Positions 26,120 to 41,026 of a stretch of 64,000 nucleotides of DNA are shown here, piece by piece (position 1 is the first letter of the stretch; each line of letters begins with the position of its first letter). The notes below the pieces were generated by a model. It saw only the letters and a list, made by a program, of their open reading frames with translations, ran no database searches and was not told where the DNA came from. The stretch lies in NCBI RefSeq assembly GCF_001509475.1, contig NZ_LLZG01000414.1, positions 11,913 through 75,912 of the forward strand, written 5' to 3'. The DNA is from Streptomyces regalis. Its GTDB lineage: Bacteria; Actinomycetota; Actinomycetes; Streptomycetales; Streptomycetaceae. The position numbers were made by a program, and so were the translations under genes.

Positions 26120-27294
26120 GTGACCTCGACCAGCCTGCCGGACAGCCTGATCGCCACTCTCCCCGGCTCCTCCTACACGGACCCGGAGTTCTTCGCCCAA
26201 GAGCAGGAGCACATATTCGAGACCATGTGGTTCTGCGTCGCGCGGGCCTCCGAGTTGGCCAAGCCCGGCGCCTTCCGCACCGTCGACGTGGGCCGCGAGA
26301 GCATCCTCGTCACCCGGGCCAGGGACAACGGCATCCGTGCGTACTTCAACGTGTGCCGGCACCGCGGCGCCAAGCTCTGCACCGAGGAGACCGGCGAGGT
26401 CAAGCGGGCCTTCCAGTGCCCGTACCACGCCTGGACGTACGACCTGAACGGCAAGCTCGTCGCGGCGCCCAACCTCACCAAGATGCCCGACGTGGGCCGT
26501 ACCGAGTACGGACTGGTGAGCGTGGCCGTGCGCGAGTGGCTCGGCTATGTGTGGGTCTGTCTCGCGGAGAACCCGCCCTCCTTCGAGGAGGACGTCATCG
26601 GGGAGATCGTCGCCCGCCTCGGCGACGTCGAGTCGATCGAGCGCTACGACATCGACAACCTCTCCGTCGGCAAGCGGATCGTCTACGACGTGAAGGCGAA
26701 CTGGAAGCTCATCATCGAGAACTTCATGGAGTGCTACCACTGCGCCACGATCCACCCCGAACTCACCGAGGTGCTCCCGGACACTGCGCCACGATCCACC
26801 CCGAACTCACCGAGGTGCTCCCGGAGTTCGCGGACGGCTACGCCGCCCAGTACTACGTGGGTCACGGCGCGGAGTTCGGTGACGAGGTCCAGGGCTTCAC
26901 CGTCGACGGCTCGGAGGGGCTGGACCGCATTCCCGGGGTCGCCGACGACCAGGACCGCCGCTACTACGCGATCACCGTCCGGCCGCAGGTCTTCATCAAT
27001 CTCGTGCCCGACCACGTGATCTTCCACCGGATGTACCCGGTGTCCGTGGACCGCACGATCGTCGAGTGCGACTGGCTGTACCTCCCGCACGTCGTCGAGA
27101 GCGGCAAGGACGTCAGCCGGTCCGTGGAACTCTTCCACCGGGTCAACCAGCAGGACTTCGACGCCTGCGAGCGCACTCAGCCCGGAATGAGTTCGCGGAT
27201 GTATGCCAAGGGTGGCGTGCTGGTGCCCAGCGAGCACCACATCGGCGCGTTTCACGACTGGGTGAACGAGCGCCTCGGCACCCCCCAGGGGTGA
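26120..27294 (+). pseudogene. gbcA: GbcA-type Rieske oxygenase, frameshifted by 44-bp duplication
   Basis: The N-terminal part (frame of 26120, MTSTSLPDSLIATLPGSSYTD) is intact through the Rieske centre (CRHRGAKLC / CPYHAW) and the Fe-binding ECYHCATIHPEL. The 44 bp at 26738-26781 are then repeated exactly at 26782-26825, shifting the frame. From 26826 the correct protein continues in another frame (EFADGYAAQYYVGHGAEFG to the end, NERLGTPQG). Removing one copy restores a full oxygenase of about 375 aa. GbcA-type enzymes demethylate glycine betaine to dimethylglycine with release of formaldehyde. As written, only a truncated product with a wrong tail is made. It could also be an assembly error. 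Confidence 0.85.
26738..26825. repeat. Perfect 44-bp tandem duplication inside gbcA copy 1
   Basis: Unit 1 is 26738-26781 and unit 2 is 26782-26825, base-for-base identical. Each begins cactgcgccacg and ends gtgctcccgga. Forty-four is not a multiple of three, so the reading frame is lost. Confidence 0.95.
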
Positions 27295-27295
27295 C

Positions 27296-28093
27296 TCAGC
27301 CCAGGTAGCCCATCCGGTGGCTGATCTCCTGGGCGCCCTTGAGCAGCACGGGGGAGAGCTCGTGCAGGCGCTCCTCGGTGAGCCGGTAGCCGGGCCCGGA
27401 GGCGCTCAGCGCCGCGATGACGTCGCCGTCCCGGTTGCGGACCGGGGCGGCCATCGCGTGCAGACCGACCTCCAACTCCTCCAGGGTGAAGGCGTAGCCG
27501 CGCTCCCGCGCCTCGGCGAGGTTCTTCTCGAGCTTCGTCTTGGCGGTGATGGTGCGCGGGGTGACCTTCTTCATGCCGACGGAGGACAGCAGCGCGGCGC
27601 GCTCCTTGCTGGGCAGATGCGCCAGCAGGATCTTGCCGCTGGAGGTGGCGTGCAGGGGAGTCAGCTGGCCGACCCAGTTGTGCGCGGTGATGGCTCCGGG
27701 ACCGCGCACCTGGTACAGGTTGATCGCGTAGTGCTCCTGCATGACGGCGATGTTGACGGTCTCGCCGAGCTCCTCGGCGAGACGTTCGCAGACCGGCCGG
27801 CCCTGCTGGGTGATGTCGATACGGCCGGTGACGGCGCCCGCCAGGCGGACGATGCCGAAGCCGAGCCGGTACTTGCCGCGCTCGCCGGCCTGCTCCACCA
27901 GACCGCGTGCCTCCAGCGCGCCGAGCAGCCTGAAGGCGGTCGACTTGTGCACCTCGATCTCGCCCGCCACCTCGCTCACGCCCGCCTCACCACGCTGAGC
28001 GAGGATCTCCAGGACGCTGATGGCGCGGTCCACCGACTGCACGCCGCCGGCATGTGAATTCGACGTTTCCGTGTCAGGGCTGTAGTTGCTCAC
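27296..28093 (-). CDS. IclR-family transcriptional regulator (copy 1)
   Basis: 265 aa. N-terminal winged helix-turn-helix at about 17-75 ([42 protein letters not shown], broken by helix ends) and a C-terminal IclR effector domain ([36 protein letters not shown]). Closely similar to the protein at 48094 and more distantly to that at 49959. GTG 28093 lies inside a regulon box. It ends 1 bp from gbcA copy 1 (convergent) and is divergent from betA. A likely repressor of the island; effector unknown. Confidence 0.9.
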   Translation of the reverse strand: MSNYSPDTETSNSHAGGVQSVDRAISVLEILAQRGEAGVSEVAGEIEVHKSTAFRLLGALEARGLVEQAGERGKYRLGFGIVRLAGAVTGRIDITQQGRPVCERLAEELGETVNIAVMQEHYAINLYQVRGPGAITAHNWVGQLTPLHATSSGKILLAHLPSKERAALLSSVGMKKVTPRTITAKTKLEKNLAEARERGYAFTLEELEVGLHAMAAPVRNRDGDVIAALSASGPGYRLTEERLHELSPVLLKGAQEISHRMGYLG

Positions 28094-28101
28094 AGTGAAA
28101 C
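28085..28101 (-). promoter_or_regulatory. Regulon box over iclR1 start codon
   Basis: GTTGCTCACAGTGAAAC; bases 28091-28093 are the complement of the iclR1 GTG. Points to autoregulation by blocking the start of the gene. Confidence 0.65.
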
Positions 28102-28158
28102 TATACGCGTAGTAAACAACACCACTGCAAGTAACGCCGCTGAAATCAAGATCCTGAA

Positions 28159-28194
28159 GTTGCGCTGTTCGCAACCTGGTGCGTATGACGCGAC
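28159..28194 (+). promoter_or_regulatory. Regulon operator pair upstream of betA
   Basis: GTTGCGCTGTTCGCAAC (28159-28175), a perfect 6+5+6 dyad, and GGTGCGTATGACGCGAC (28178-28194), starts 19 bp apart. No good TTGACA is seen at the usual distance. Confidence 0.78.
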
Positions 28195-28243
28195 CGGGTC
28201 TAGCATGCCTCGCATATCTACGGCGCGAGCGAGACGAGGCACC

Positions 28244-29914
28244 ATGGCTCCTGTGCAATACGACTTCGTCATCGTCGGTGGCGGTTCGGCCGGCAGTGCA
28301 CTGGCGAACCGGCTCTCCGCGGACCCGGCCAACCGGGTGCTGGTCCTGGAGGCCGGCCGGTCGGACTATCCGTGGGATGTCTTCATCCACATGCCCGCGG
28401 CGCTGACCTACCCCATCGGCAGCCGGTTCTACGACTGGAAGTACGAGTCCGAGCCCGAGCCCCACATGGGCGGCCGGCGCGTCTACCACGCGCGCGGCAA
28501 GGTGCTGGGCGGCTCCAGCAGCATCAACGGCATGATCTTCCAGCGCGGCAACCCCATGGACTACGAGCGCTGGGCCGCCGATCCCGGCATGGAGACCTGG
28601 GACTACGCGCACTGTCTGCCGTACTTCCGGCGTATGGAGAACTGTCTGGCGGCCGATCCTGACGACGAGTTCCGCGGCCACGACGGCCCCCTCGTCCTCG
28701 AACGGGGCCCGGCGTCCAACCCCCTCTTCGATGCCTTCCTCAAGGCCACGCAGGAAGCGGGTTACGCGCCCACGGACGACGTCAACGGCTACCGGCAGGA
28801 AGGTTTCGCCAAGTTCGACCGGAATGTCCATCGCGGGCGCCGGCTCTCGGCGTCGAAGGCGTATCTCAAGCCCGCGATGAAGCGGCCGAACCTCACCGTC
28901 AGGACCCGCTCCCTGGTCACCCGCGTCCTCTTCGAGGGCAAGCGCGCCGTAGGTGTCGAGTACCAGCGCGGCCGGGGCGCACTCCAGCAGGTCCGCGCCA
29001 AGGAGGTCATCCTCTGCGGCGGCGCCATCAACTCCCCGCAGCTGCTCCAGCTCTCGGGTGTCGGCAACGCCGAGGAACTGCGCGCGCTCGGCATCGACGT
29101 CGTCCACGACCTCCCCGGCGTCGGCGAGAACATGCAGGACCACCTGGAGGTGTACATCCAGTACGCCTGCAAGCAACCCGTCTCCATGCAGCCGTACCTG
29201 GCGAAGTGGCGGGCCCCCTTCATCGGCCTGCAGTGGCTGTTCCGGAAGGGCCCGGCCGCGACCAACCACTTCGAGGCCGGCGGCTTCGCCCGCAGCAACG
29301 AGGACGTGGACTACCCCAACCTGATGTTCCACTTCCTGCCCATCGCGGTCCGTTACGACGGTTCCGTGCCGGCCGGCGGCCACGGTTACCAGGTGCACGT
29401 CGGGCCCATGTACTCCGACGCCATCGGTTCGGTGAAGATCAAGAGCAGGGATCCGCGCGAGCACCCGGCCCTGCGCTTCAACTACCTCTCCACCGAGCAG
29501 GACCGCCGCGAGTGGGTCGAGGCGATCCGGGTGGCCCGCAAGCTTCTCAACCAGCCCGCGCTCGCCCCCTACAACGACGGGGAGGTCTCACCCGGACCAT
29601 CGGTGGAGACCGACGAGGAGATCCTCGCGTGGGTGGCCAAGGACGGCGAGACGGCCCTGCACCCGTCCTGCACCTGCAAGATGGGCACCGACGACATGGC
29701 GGTCGTCGACCCCACCAGCATGCAGGTGCACGGCGTGGAGGGCCTGCGCGTGGTGGACGCGTCGGTGATGCCCTACGTCACCAACGGCAACATCTATGCT
29801 CCCGTGATGATGATCGCCGAAAAGGCCGCCGACCTCATTCTCGGCAAGGAACCGCAGGCGCCCTCGAAGGCCGCGTACTACCGCCACCGTGACGTCCAGA
29901 AGCAGGCGGAGTAG
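28244..29914 (+). CDS. betA: Choline dehydrogenase (GMC oxidoreductase)
   Basis: 556 aa, the length typical of bacterial BetA. FAD-dependent oxidation of choline to betaine aldehyde. FAD motif [17 protein letters not shown] near residue 8; GMC signatures [19 protein letters not shown] and the [15 protein letters not shown] segment; C-terminal active-site region [13 protein letters not shown] and [24 protein letters not shown] 28244 with gacgagg upstream is chosen over in-frame ATG 28205. It leads an operon with the MetF-like and alpha/beta-hydrolase genes and carries a regulon operator pair. Confidence 0.9.
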   Translation: MAPVQYDFVIVGGGSAGSALANRLSADPANRVLVLEAGRSDYPWDVFIHMPAALTYPIGSRFYDWKYESEPEPHMGGRRVYHARGKVLGGSSSINGMIFQRGNPMDYERWAADPGMETWDYAHCLPYFRRMENCLAADPDDEFRGHDGPLVLERGPASNPLFDAFLKATQEAGYAPTDDVNGYRQEGFAKFDRNVHRGRRLSASKAYLKPAMKRPNLTVRTRSLVTRVLFEGKRAVGVEYQRGRGALQQVRAKEVILCGGAINSPQLLQLSGVGNAEELRALGIDVVHDLPGVGENMQDHLEVYIQYACKQPVSMQPYLAKWRAPFIGLQWLFRKGPAATNHFEAGGFARSNEDVDYPNLMFHFLPIAVRYDGSVPAGGHGYQVHVGPMYSDAIGSVKIKSRDPREHPALRFNYLSTEQDRREWVEAIRVARKLLNQPALAPYNDGEVSPGPSVETDEEILAWVAKDGETALHPSCTCKMGTDDMAVVDPTSMQVHGVEGLRVVDASVMPYVTNGNIYAPVMMIAEKAADLILGKEPQAPSKAAYYRHRDVQKQAE

Positions 29915-29917
29915 GAG

Positions 29918-30754
29918 TTGGGTGCCACAGGACTCCGGGCGCTGCTGAACAGCGTCCGCTACGAGGTGCTGCCCGCGAAGGCGACCGAGGACAAGGTCCT
30001 CGCCCATGTCCCGCGCGACGTCGTCGTCACTGTGACGGCGTCTCCGGTCAAGGGCCTGGAGCCGACCCTCGACCTCGCCGGCCGGCTCGCAGCGCACGGC
30101 TACCGGGTCGTTCCGCACGTGCCGGCGCGGTTGCTGCGGGACGACGTGCACCTGAAGGAGGTCACGGCCCGGCTCCGCGAGTCCGGCGTGGACGACGTCT
30201 TCGTCCCCGCCGGCGACTCCGACCCGCCGGCCGGGGTCTACGACGGGGCCCTGCCAGTGCTGCGCGGGCTGAGCGAGCTGGGCAGACCCTTCGCCCGTGT
30301 CGGCGTCACCGGCTACCCCGAGAGTCATCCGATCATCCACGACGACATCACCATCCAGGCGATGTGGGACAAGCGCGAGCACGCCACCTACATCGTGAGC
30401 AACTTGTGCTTCGACCCGCGGGTGCTGGGGGAGTGGCTCGTTCGTATACGGCGCCGGGACATCACCCTGCCGGTCCATGTGGGCGTCGCGGGGCCCGTGC
30501 AGCGGGCGAAGCTGCTGGCGATGGCCACGAAGATCGGGGTGGGGGAGTCGACGCGCTTCCTGACGAAACACGCTTCGTGGTTCGTGCGTTTCGCGGCTCC
30601 CGGTGGGTATGCGCCCGAACGGCTGCTGACCCGCACGGAGGAGGCCCTCACCGCACCCTCGGCGGGGGTGGCGGGCCTGCACCTGTTCACGTTCAACCAG
30701 ATCGCCGAGACGGAGCGGTGGCGCCGCGCGCTGCTGGACCGGTTGGGCGGCTGA
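29918..30754 (+). CDS. Methylenetetrahydrofolate reductase-family protein
   Basis: 278 aa. TIM-barrel of the MetF family in a divergent form: VRYEVLPAKATEDKVLAHVP at the start, VTVTASPVKGLEPTLDLAGRLAAHGYRVVPHVPARLL (turn between) and VGVTGYPESHPII, then a C-terminal substrate region. TTG 29918 is the only start available, since the betA stop codon is in the same frame 4 bases before it. Canonical FAD-binding residues were not confirmed. In this setting it may handle methylene- or methyl-THF from demethylation, or be a reductase of another C1 carrier. Confidence 0.72.
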   Translation: MGATGLRALLNSVRYEVLPAKATEDKVLAHVPRDVVVTVTASPVKGLEPTLDLAGRLAAHGYRVVPHVPARLLRDDVHLKEVTARLRESGVDDVFVPAGDSDPPAGVYDGALPVLRGLSELGRPFARVGVTGYPESHPIIHDDITIQAMWDKREHATYIVSNLCFDPRVLGEWLVRIRRRDITLPVHVGVAGPVQRAKLLAMATKIGVGESTRFLTKHASWFVRFAAPGGYAPERLLTRTEEALTAPSAGVAGLHLFTFNQIAETERWRRALLDRLGG

Positions 30755-30766
30755 ACCGGGAGAAGG

Positions 30767-31609
30767 ATGACAACAGACACCGAATGGCAGCTGACCCGAA
30801 CCTTCACCAGCACCTCGGGTGACGTCCGCTGGGACCGGCTGGGGCACGCCGGCCGGCCCCCGGTCGTCCTGCTGCACGGCACGCCGTTCTCGTCGTACGT
30901 CTGGCGTGCCGTGGCCCGCTCGCTCGCCCGTGACCATCAGGTGTTCGTCTGGGACATGCCCGGCTACGGCACCTCCGAGAAGGCCGCGGGACAGGAGGTG
31001 TCCCTGGCCGCCCAGGGCCGCGTCTTCACCGAACTCCTGGGCCACTGGGGCCTGGAGCGACCGCTCGTGGTCGCCCACGACTTCGGCGGTGCCGTCGCTT
31101 TGCGGGCGCATCTCCTGCACGGCACCACCTACCGGGCCCTCGCGCTGGTCGATCCGGTTGCGCTGGCACCGTGGGGTTCCCCGTTCTTCCGGCTGGTCGG
31201 CGAGCACTCCGAGGTCTTCGAACAGTTGCCCTCCGTACTCCACCGCGCCCTGGTGCGCGAGTACGTCGGTTCCGCCAGCAGCCGGGGGCTTCACCCCGCG
31301 GTCCTCGACCGACTCGTCGAGCCCTGGTTGAACGACCCCGGCCAGGCTGCCTTCTACCGGCAGATCGCCCAGGCCGACCAGCGCTACACCGACGAGATCC
31401 AGGGCCGGTACGGCGAGATCGGCATCCCCGTGCTCGTCTGCTGGGGCGAGGACGACACCTGGATCCCGGTGGCGAAGGGGCGTGAGCTCGCCGCTCTCGT
31501 CCCCGGCGCGCGGTTCGAACCCATCTCCGGCGCGGGCCACCTCGTCCAGGAGGACGCCCCCGCGGAGCTCACGGCCGCGCTCATCGCGTTTCTCCAGCAG
31601 CCCCTGTGA
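30767..31609 (+). CDS. Alpha/beta hydrolase with Asp nucleophile (haloalkane dehalogenase-like)
   Basis: 280 aa. HGTPFSSYVW oxyanion region near residue 37; nucleophile elbow V-A-H-D-F-G-G near residue 104, with Asp instead of Ser; late acid in WGEDDTWIP and catalytic His in GAGHLVQED. An Asp nucleophile points to dehalogenases or epoxide hydrolases rather than esterases. Third gene of the betA operon, 12 bp after the MetF-like gene. No pathway step obviously needs it. Confidence 0.8.
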   Translation: MTTDTEWQLTRTFTSTSGDVRWDRLGHAGRPPVVLLHGTPFSSYVWRAVARSLARDHQVFVWDMPGYGTSEKAAGQEVSLAAQGRVFTELLGHWGLERPLVVAHDFGGAVALRAHLLHGTTYRALALVDPVALAPWGSPFFRLVGEHSEVFEQLPSVLHRALVREYVGSASSRGLHPAVLDRLVEPWLNDPGQAAFYRQIAQADQRYTDEIQGRYGEIGIPVLVCWGEDDTWIPVAKGRELAALVPGARFEPISGAGHLVQEDAPAELTAALIAFLQQPL

Positions 31610-31643
31610 CCTGGTTCGGTGCTCCCGGCGCCGTATACGACAA

Positions 31644-31670
31644 GGGCGGGACCGGATGCCGGTCCCGCCC
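31644..31670. terminator. Bidirectional terminator between betA operon and purU1
   Basis: Twelve-base-pair perfect stem gggcgggaccgg/ccggtcccgccc with a 3-base loop between convergent stops. Confidence 0.85.
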
Positions 31671-31685
31671 CCCTGCGCGTGCGGC

Positions 31686-32558
31686 TCAGCGGAAGACCAC
31701 CGTGCGGTTGCCGTCCACCATCACGCGGCTCTCGCTGTGCCACTTCACCGCGTGTGCGAGGACCTGCGCCTCGACGTCCCGCCCGACCGTCACCAGGTCG
31801 CCGGGGTCGAGCGAGTGGTCCACGCGGACCACGTCCTGCTCGATGATCTGCCCCTCGTCCAGGTCAGAGGTCACATAGTGCGCCGTCGCGCCGACCAGCT
31901 TGACTCCGCGCTGGTAGGCCTGGTCGTAGGGGCGTGCGCCCTTGAAGCTGGGGAGGAAGGAGTGGTGGATGTTGATGGCGCGGCCCTCCAGCTCCTTGCA
32001 CAGGTCGTCGGAGAGAACCTGCATGTAGCGGGCCAGCACCACCAGGTCGACGTCCAGCTCACGCACGAGCTCCATCAGCCGTGCCTCGGCATCGGGCTTG
32101 GTGTCCTTGGTCACCGGGATGTGGTGGAAGGGGACGCCGTACGTCTCCGCGAGCTTCTCGAAGTCGCGGTGGTTGGAGACGATCGCCGGGATCTCGATGT
32201 TGAGGGCGCCGGTGCGCCGGCGGAACAGCAGGTCGTTCAGGCAGTGGCCGAACTTCGACACCATGATCAGCGTCCGGGTCGGCGTGGCCGCTTCGTTCAG
32301 GGTCCAGGAGATGCCGTAGGCCTGGGCCACGGGACCGAACCGGTAACGCAGGCTTTCCGCCTTGACGTTCGGGTCGGAAACGTCGAAGTGGACCCGCATG
32401 AAGAAGCGGCCTTGAAGTCGGTCGTCGAACTGCTGGCTTTCCAGAATGTTTCCGGAGTTCCTGACGAGGAAGCCGCTCACGGCGTGAACCAGCCCCGCGC
32501 TGTCAGGACAGGAGAGGGTGAGGACGTACTCACGGCCAGGTTGCGGGCGAGGGGACAT
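31686..32558 (-). CDS. purU: Formyltetrahydrofolate deformylase (copy 1)
   Basis: 290 aa. Hydrolyses 10-formyl-THF to formate and THF. N-terminal ACT domain (YVLTLSCPDSAGLVHAVSGFLV, residues about 9-85) and formyltransferase domain with the Asn/His/Asp catalytic set in INIHHSFLPSFKGA and HYVTSDLDEGQII. ATG 32558 with GGAGG upstream. It has its own regulon operator pair. In this pathway it would recycle THF after methyl groups have been oxidised through FolD. The copy at 49005 has the same length and is very similar. Confidence 0.92.
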   Translation of the reverse strand: MSPRPQPGREYVLTLSCPDSAGLVHAVSGFLVRNSGNILESQQFDDRLQGRFFMRVHFDVSDPNVKAESLRYRFGPVAQAYGISWTLNEAATPTRTLIMVSKFGHCLNDLLFRRRTGALNIEIPAIVSNHRDFEKLAETYGVPFHHIPVTKDTKPDAEARLMELVRELDVDLVVLARYMQVLSDDLCKELEGRAINIHHSFLPSFKGARPYDQAYQRGVKLVGATAHYVTSDLDEGQIIEQDVVRVDHSLDPGDLVTVGRDVEAQVLAHAVKWHSESRVMVDGNRTVVFR

Positions 32559-32572
32559 GTGCGGCCTCCGTC

Positions 32573-32637
32573 GGTGCGCATTGCACAACAAGGTGAGCGA
32601 TACGCAACATGGTCGGCTCGGTGCCGCCTGTGGTCAA
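32573..32637 (-). promoter_or_regulatory. Regulon operator pair and promoter of purU1
   Basis: Minus strand: TTGACC (32632-32637), boxes GTTGCGTATCGCTCACC (32592-32608) and GTTGTGCAATGCGCACC (32573-32589), 19 bp apart. Confidence 0.78.
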
Positions 32638-32686
32638 GGGTGGGCGGGTAACGTTACGCATGGTGAAATCGTCATCCGCCAACCTC

Positions 32687-32751
32687 TTGACGTCGGTCTG
32701 TCCATTCGCCACTGTGTTCCACCACAAGCAATACGGTGCACGATGCGCAAC
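32687..32751 (+). promoter_or_regulatory. Regulon operator pair and promoter of betB-proVWX
   Basis: TTGACG 32687-32692, boxes GTTCCACCACAAGCAAT (32716-32732, weak) and GGTGCACGATGCGCAAC (32735-32751), 19 bp apart. Confidence 0.68.
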
Positions 32752-32776
32752 GAATTTCCATGGAAAGGCTCGTCGC

Positions 32777-35351
<2,575 letters not shown>

Positions 35352-35352
<1 letters not shown>

Positions 35353-37361
35353 TGACCGTCGCCGTGGAGAAGACCGAGAAACCGCAGAAGACCGGGGCCG
35401 TCAAGCCGCCCGCTCCCGCCAAGAGCGTGCGCAAGGTCAGCCGGTCCATGCTGGTCGGCGCCATCCTGGTCGTCTGGCTGGTGCTGTTCGTCGTCCTGCG
35501 CGGCAAGCAGACACTCGCCCTCGCGGCGGCCGACCTGACCGACCTGCACCGCTGGTTCAACGACGTCAACGACTCGATCGGCGCGAACCGCAACTCCAAT
35601 CCGCTGTTCCTGTACTTCTTCAACGAGATCCGCCTGGTCATCGACTCCCTGGTGACCTTCGTCCAGGAGCTGATCTCCCAGCCGTCCGCCGACCGGCCCG
35701 TCCCGCAGATCGGCTGGCTCGGCGTCGTCGGCATCGCCGGCTATGTCTCCTGGGCCGTGGGCAACTGGCGGGTCGCGCTGCTGGCGGTGGCCGGCTTCAC
35801 CTTCCTGGGCCTTCAGGGCCTGTGGCAGGAGAGCATGGACACCCTGGCGCTCACCGTCTCCGCCGTCTTCGTGGCGCTGGTGATCGCGATCCCGCTGGGC
35901 GTGTGGGCGGGGCTGTCCGACCGGTTCAACCGGTTCGTGACGCCCTTCCTGGACCTCATGCAGACCATGCCGACCTTCGTCTACCTGGCCCCGCTGACGC
36001 TGTTCTTCCAGATCGGCCCGGCCTCCGCCACGATCGCCACGTTGATCTACGCGGCGCCGCCGACGATCCGCATCACCGCGCACGCCATCCGCTCCGTCCC
36101 GGAGACGACGGTGGAGGCAGCCGACTCGCTGGGTGCCACGCGACGGCAGTCCCTCATGAAGGTCCTGCTGCCGATGTCCAAGCGGACCGTGGTGATGGGC
36201 GTCAACCAGACCATCATGGCCGCCCTGGCCATGGTGACCATCGCCGCCCTGATCGACGCGCCCGGCCTCGGCAAGACCGTCGTCCAGGCACTCCAGACAC
36301 TCGACGTCGGCACGGCCTTCAACGCGGGTCTGGCCATCGTCGTCATGGCCATCGTGCTGGACCGGGTCACCACCGCGGCGAGCGCACGCGAGGAGGCCGC
36401 CCGCCGCTCGAAGAACCGCTTCATCACCTGGCGACGCCCGCTGCTGGCGGCAGGTGCGGCGGTCACGGCGGTCCTGGCCTATCTGTCCCACACCTATCTG
36501 TGGGCCGCGGAGTTCCCCGGCGAGGGGAGCACCGGCAGCACCATCAGGAGCACGGCGGACAGCGTGACCACCTGGGTGCAGGACAACCTCTCGGGCGTCA
36601 CCAACGCCTTCCGGGACGCCCTCACCAACAGTCTGCTCAACCCGTTCCAGGCGCTGCTCACGGACTCCCCGTGGTGGCTCGTCGGCGCGGCACTGATCGC
36701 GCTCGCCGTCGTCCTCGGCGGCTGGCGCGCCGGTATCACCACGGCTGTCTGCGTGGGTCTGCTGGTCGGCACCGGCGTGTGGTCGGACGGCATGACGACG
36801 CTGGCGTCCACCCTTGTCGCCACGGTGCTCGTGATGCTGCTCGGCGTCGTCTTCGGCGTCTGGATGGGACGCAGCGCGCTGGTGGACCGGCTGATCCGGC
36901 CCACCCTGGACGCGGCACAGGTCATGCCGCCGTTCGTCTATCTCGTGCCGTTCCTCGCGCTGTTCGGCGCGACCCGCTTCACGGCGATCGTCGCGGCCAT
37001 CGTCTACGCGGCCCCCGTCGCCATGAAGATCATCGCGGACGGGGTGCGGAACGTGCCCGCGACGACCGTGGAGGCGGCCACCTCCGCCGGGTGCAACACC
37101 TGGCAGATCATCACCAAGGTCCAACTGCCGATGGCACGCGGCGCCCTGACTCTCGCGACCAACCAGGGCCTGATCTACGTGCTGTCGATGGTTGTGGTGG
37201 GCGGCCTGGTAGGAGCGGGCGCCCTCGGCTACGACGTCGTGGCCGGTTTCTCACAGGGGCAGTTGTTCGGGAAGGGGCTCGCCGCAGGGCTCGCCATCGT
37301 CCTTCTCGGAGTCATGTTCGACCGGATCACTCAGGCAGCGGCGCGGCGTACCAGCGCGTAA
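35352..37361 (+). CDS. proW: Glycine betaine ABC transporter permease, two permease domains fused
   Basis: 669 aa, about twice the usual ProW/OpuAB core. Two complete binding-protein-dependent permease domains: about 165-355 and 465-660. Each has an EAA loop (VEAADSLGATRRQSLMKVLLP and VEAATSAGCNTWQIITKVQLP) and a matching MQTMPTFVYL / AQVMPPFVYL helix. Usually two identical ProW chains form the channel; here one chain may supply both halves. ATG 35352 overlaps the proV stop by one base (TGATG). Confidence 0.92.
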
Positions 37362-37375
37362 GGAGCAACTGAACC

Positions 37376-38350
37376 ATGGCAAGGCAAGCAAGACAGTGGA
37401 GAGTCGGCGCGGCCGGCATAGCGGTCCTCGGCCTCACCCTCACCGCCTGCGGTGGTGCGAAGGTCGGTGACTCCTCGGATGCCGGCGGCTCGGGCGGCTC
37501 CGGCAAGTGCGGCACCTTCAACCTCGCGGTCAACCCGTGGGTGGGCTACGAGGCCAACGCGGCCGTCATCGCGTACGTCGCGGAGCAGGACCTCGGTTGC
37601 AAGGTCACCAAGAAGGACCTCAAGGAAGAGATCGCCTGGCAGGGCTTCGGGACGGGTGAGGTCGACGCCGTCGTCGAGAACTGGGGCCACGACGACCTGA
37701 AGAAGAAGTACATCACCGACCAGAAGACCGCCGTCGACGCCGGTGCGACCGGCAACGAAGGTCTCATCGGCTGGTACGTGCCGCCGTGGCTGGCCAAGGA
37801 GCACCCGGACATCCTCGACTGGAACAACCTCGACAAGTACGCGGCCGAGTTCAAGACGTCGGAGTCCGGCGGCAAGGGTCAACTCCTCGACGGTGACCCG
37901 TCGTTCGTCACCAATGACGAGGCCCTGGTGAAGAACCTGAAGCTGGACTTCAAGGTCGTGTACGCGGGCAGCGAGACCGCCCTCATCCAGGCCTTCCGCA
38001 AGGCGGAGAAGGACAAGGAATGGGTGATCGGCTACTTCTACGAGCCGCAGTGGTTCATGTCCGAGGTGCCGCTGAAGAAGGTCAAGCTGCCCGAGTACAA
38101 GACGGGCTGTGACGCCGACGCCGAGAAGGTGAACTGCGACTACCCCGTGTACAAGCTGGACAAGATCGTCAGCGCGAAGTTCGCCAAGTCGGGCAGCCCC
38201 GCCTATGACCTGGTGAAGAACTTCACCTGGACCAACGACGACCAGAACACCGTGGCCAAGTACATCGCGGTGGACAAGATGACCCCCGAGGCGGCGGCCA
38301 AGAAGTGGGTCGAGGCCAACCGCGACAAGGTGGACGCCTGGATCAAGTAG
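37376..38350 (+). CDS. proX: Glycine betaine-binding lipoprotein
   Basis: 324 aa. Signal peptide with lipobox LTAC (Cys25), then a Gly/Ser linker and an OpuAC-type periplasmic-binding domain with the WVGYEANAAVIAYV and Trp-rich stretches (VVENWGH, GWYVPPWLA, FYEPQWFM) that build the aromatic box for trimethylammonium. Anchored outside the membrane, it delivers ligand to the ProW-type permease. Last gene of the betB-proVWX operon, followed by a strong terminator. Confidence 0.92.
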   Translation: MARQARQWRVGAAGIAVLGLTLTACGGAKVGDSSDAGGSGGSGKCGTFNLAVNPWVGYEANAAVIAYVAEQDLGCKVTKKDLKEEIAWQGFGTGEVDAVVENWGHDDLKKKYITDQKTAVDAGATGNEGLIGWYVPPWLAKEHPDILDWNNLDKYAAEFKTSESGGKGQLLDGDPSFVTNDEALVKNLKLDFKVVYAGSETALIQAFRKAEKDKEWVIGYFYEPQWFMSEVPLKKVKLPEYKTGCDADAEKVNCDYPVYKLDKIVSAKFAKSGSPAYDLVKNFTWTNDDQNTVAKYIAVDKMTPEAAAKKWVEANRDKVDAWIK

Positions 38351-38361
38351 GCCCTTCTCGG

Positions 38362-38418
38362 ATGCCCGGTGGGCGGTGCGTACGGACGCGCACCGCCCAC
38401 CGGGCATTCCTGTTTTTC
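38362..38418 (+). terminator. Terminator after proX
   Basis: Nineteen-base-pair stem (38362-38380 with 38389-38407) with an 8-base loop, followed by a T-rich tract, tgttttt. Confidence 0.92.
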
Positions 38419-38447
38419 CGGGCCGTTCTCCGACGTCACCGGACCTC

Positions 38448-40971
<2,524 letters not shown>

Positions 40972-41026
40972 CACCACGCGTCGACTCCGAGGGAATCCGG
41001 GGAAAACCGAGGAAGGAGCACCGCCG

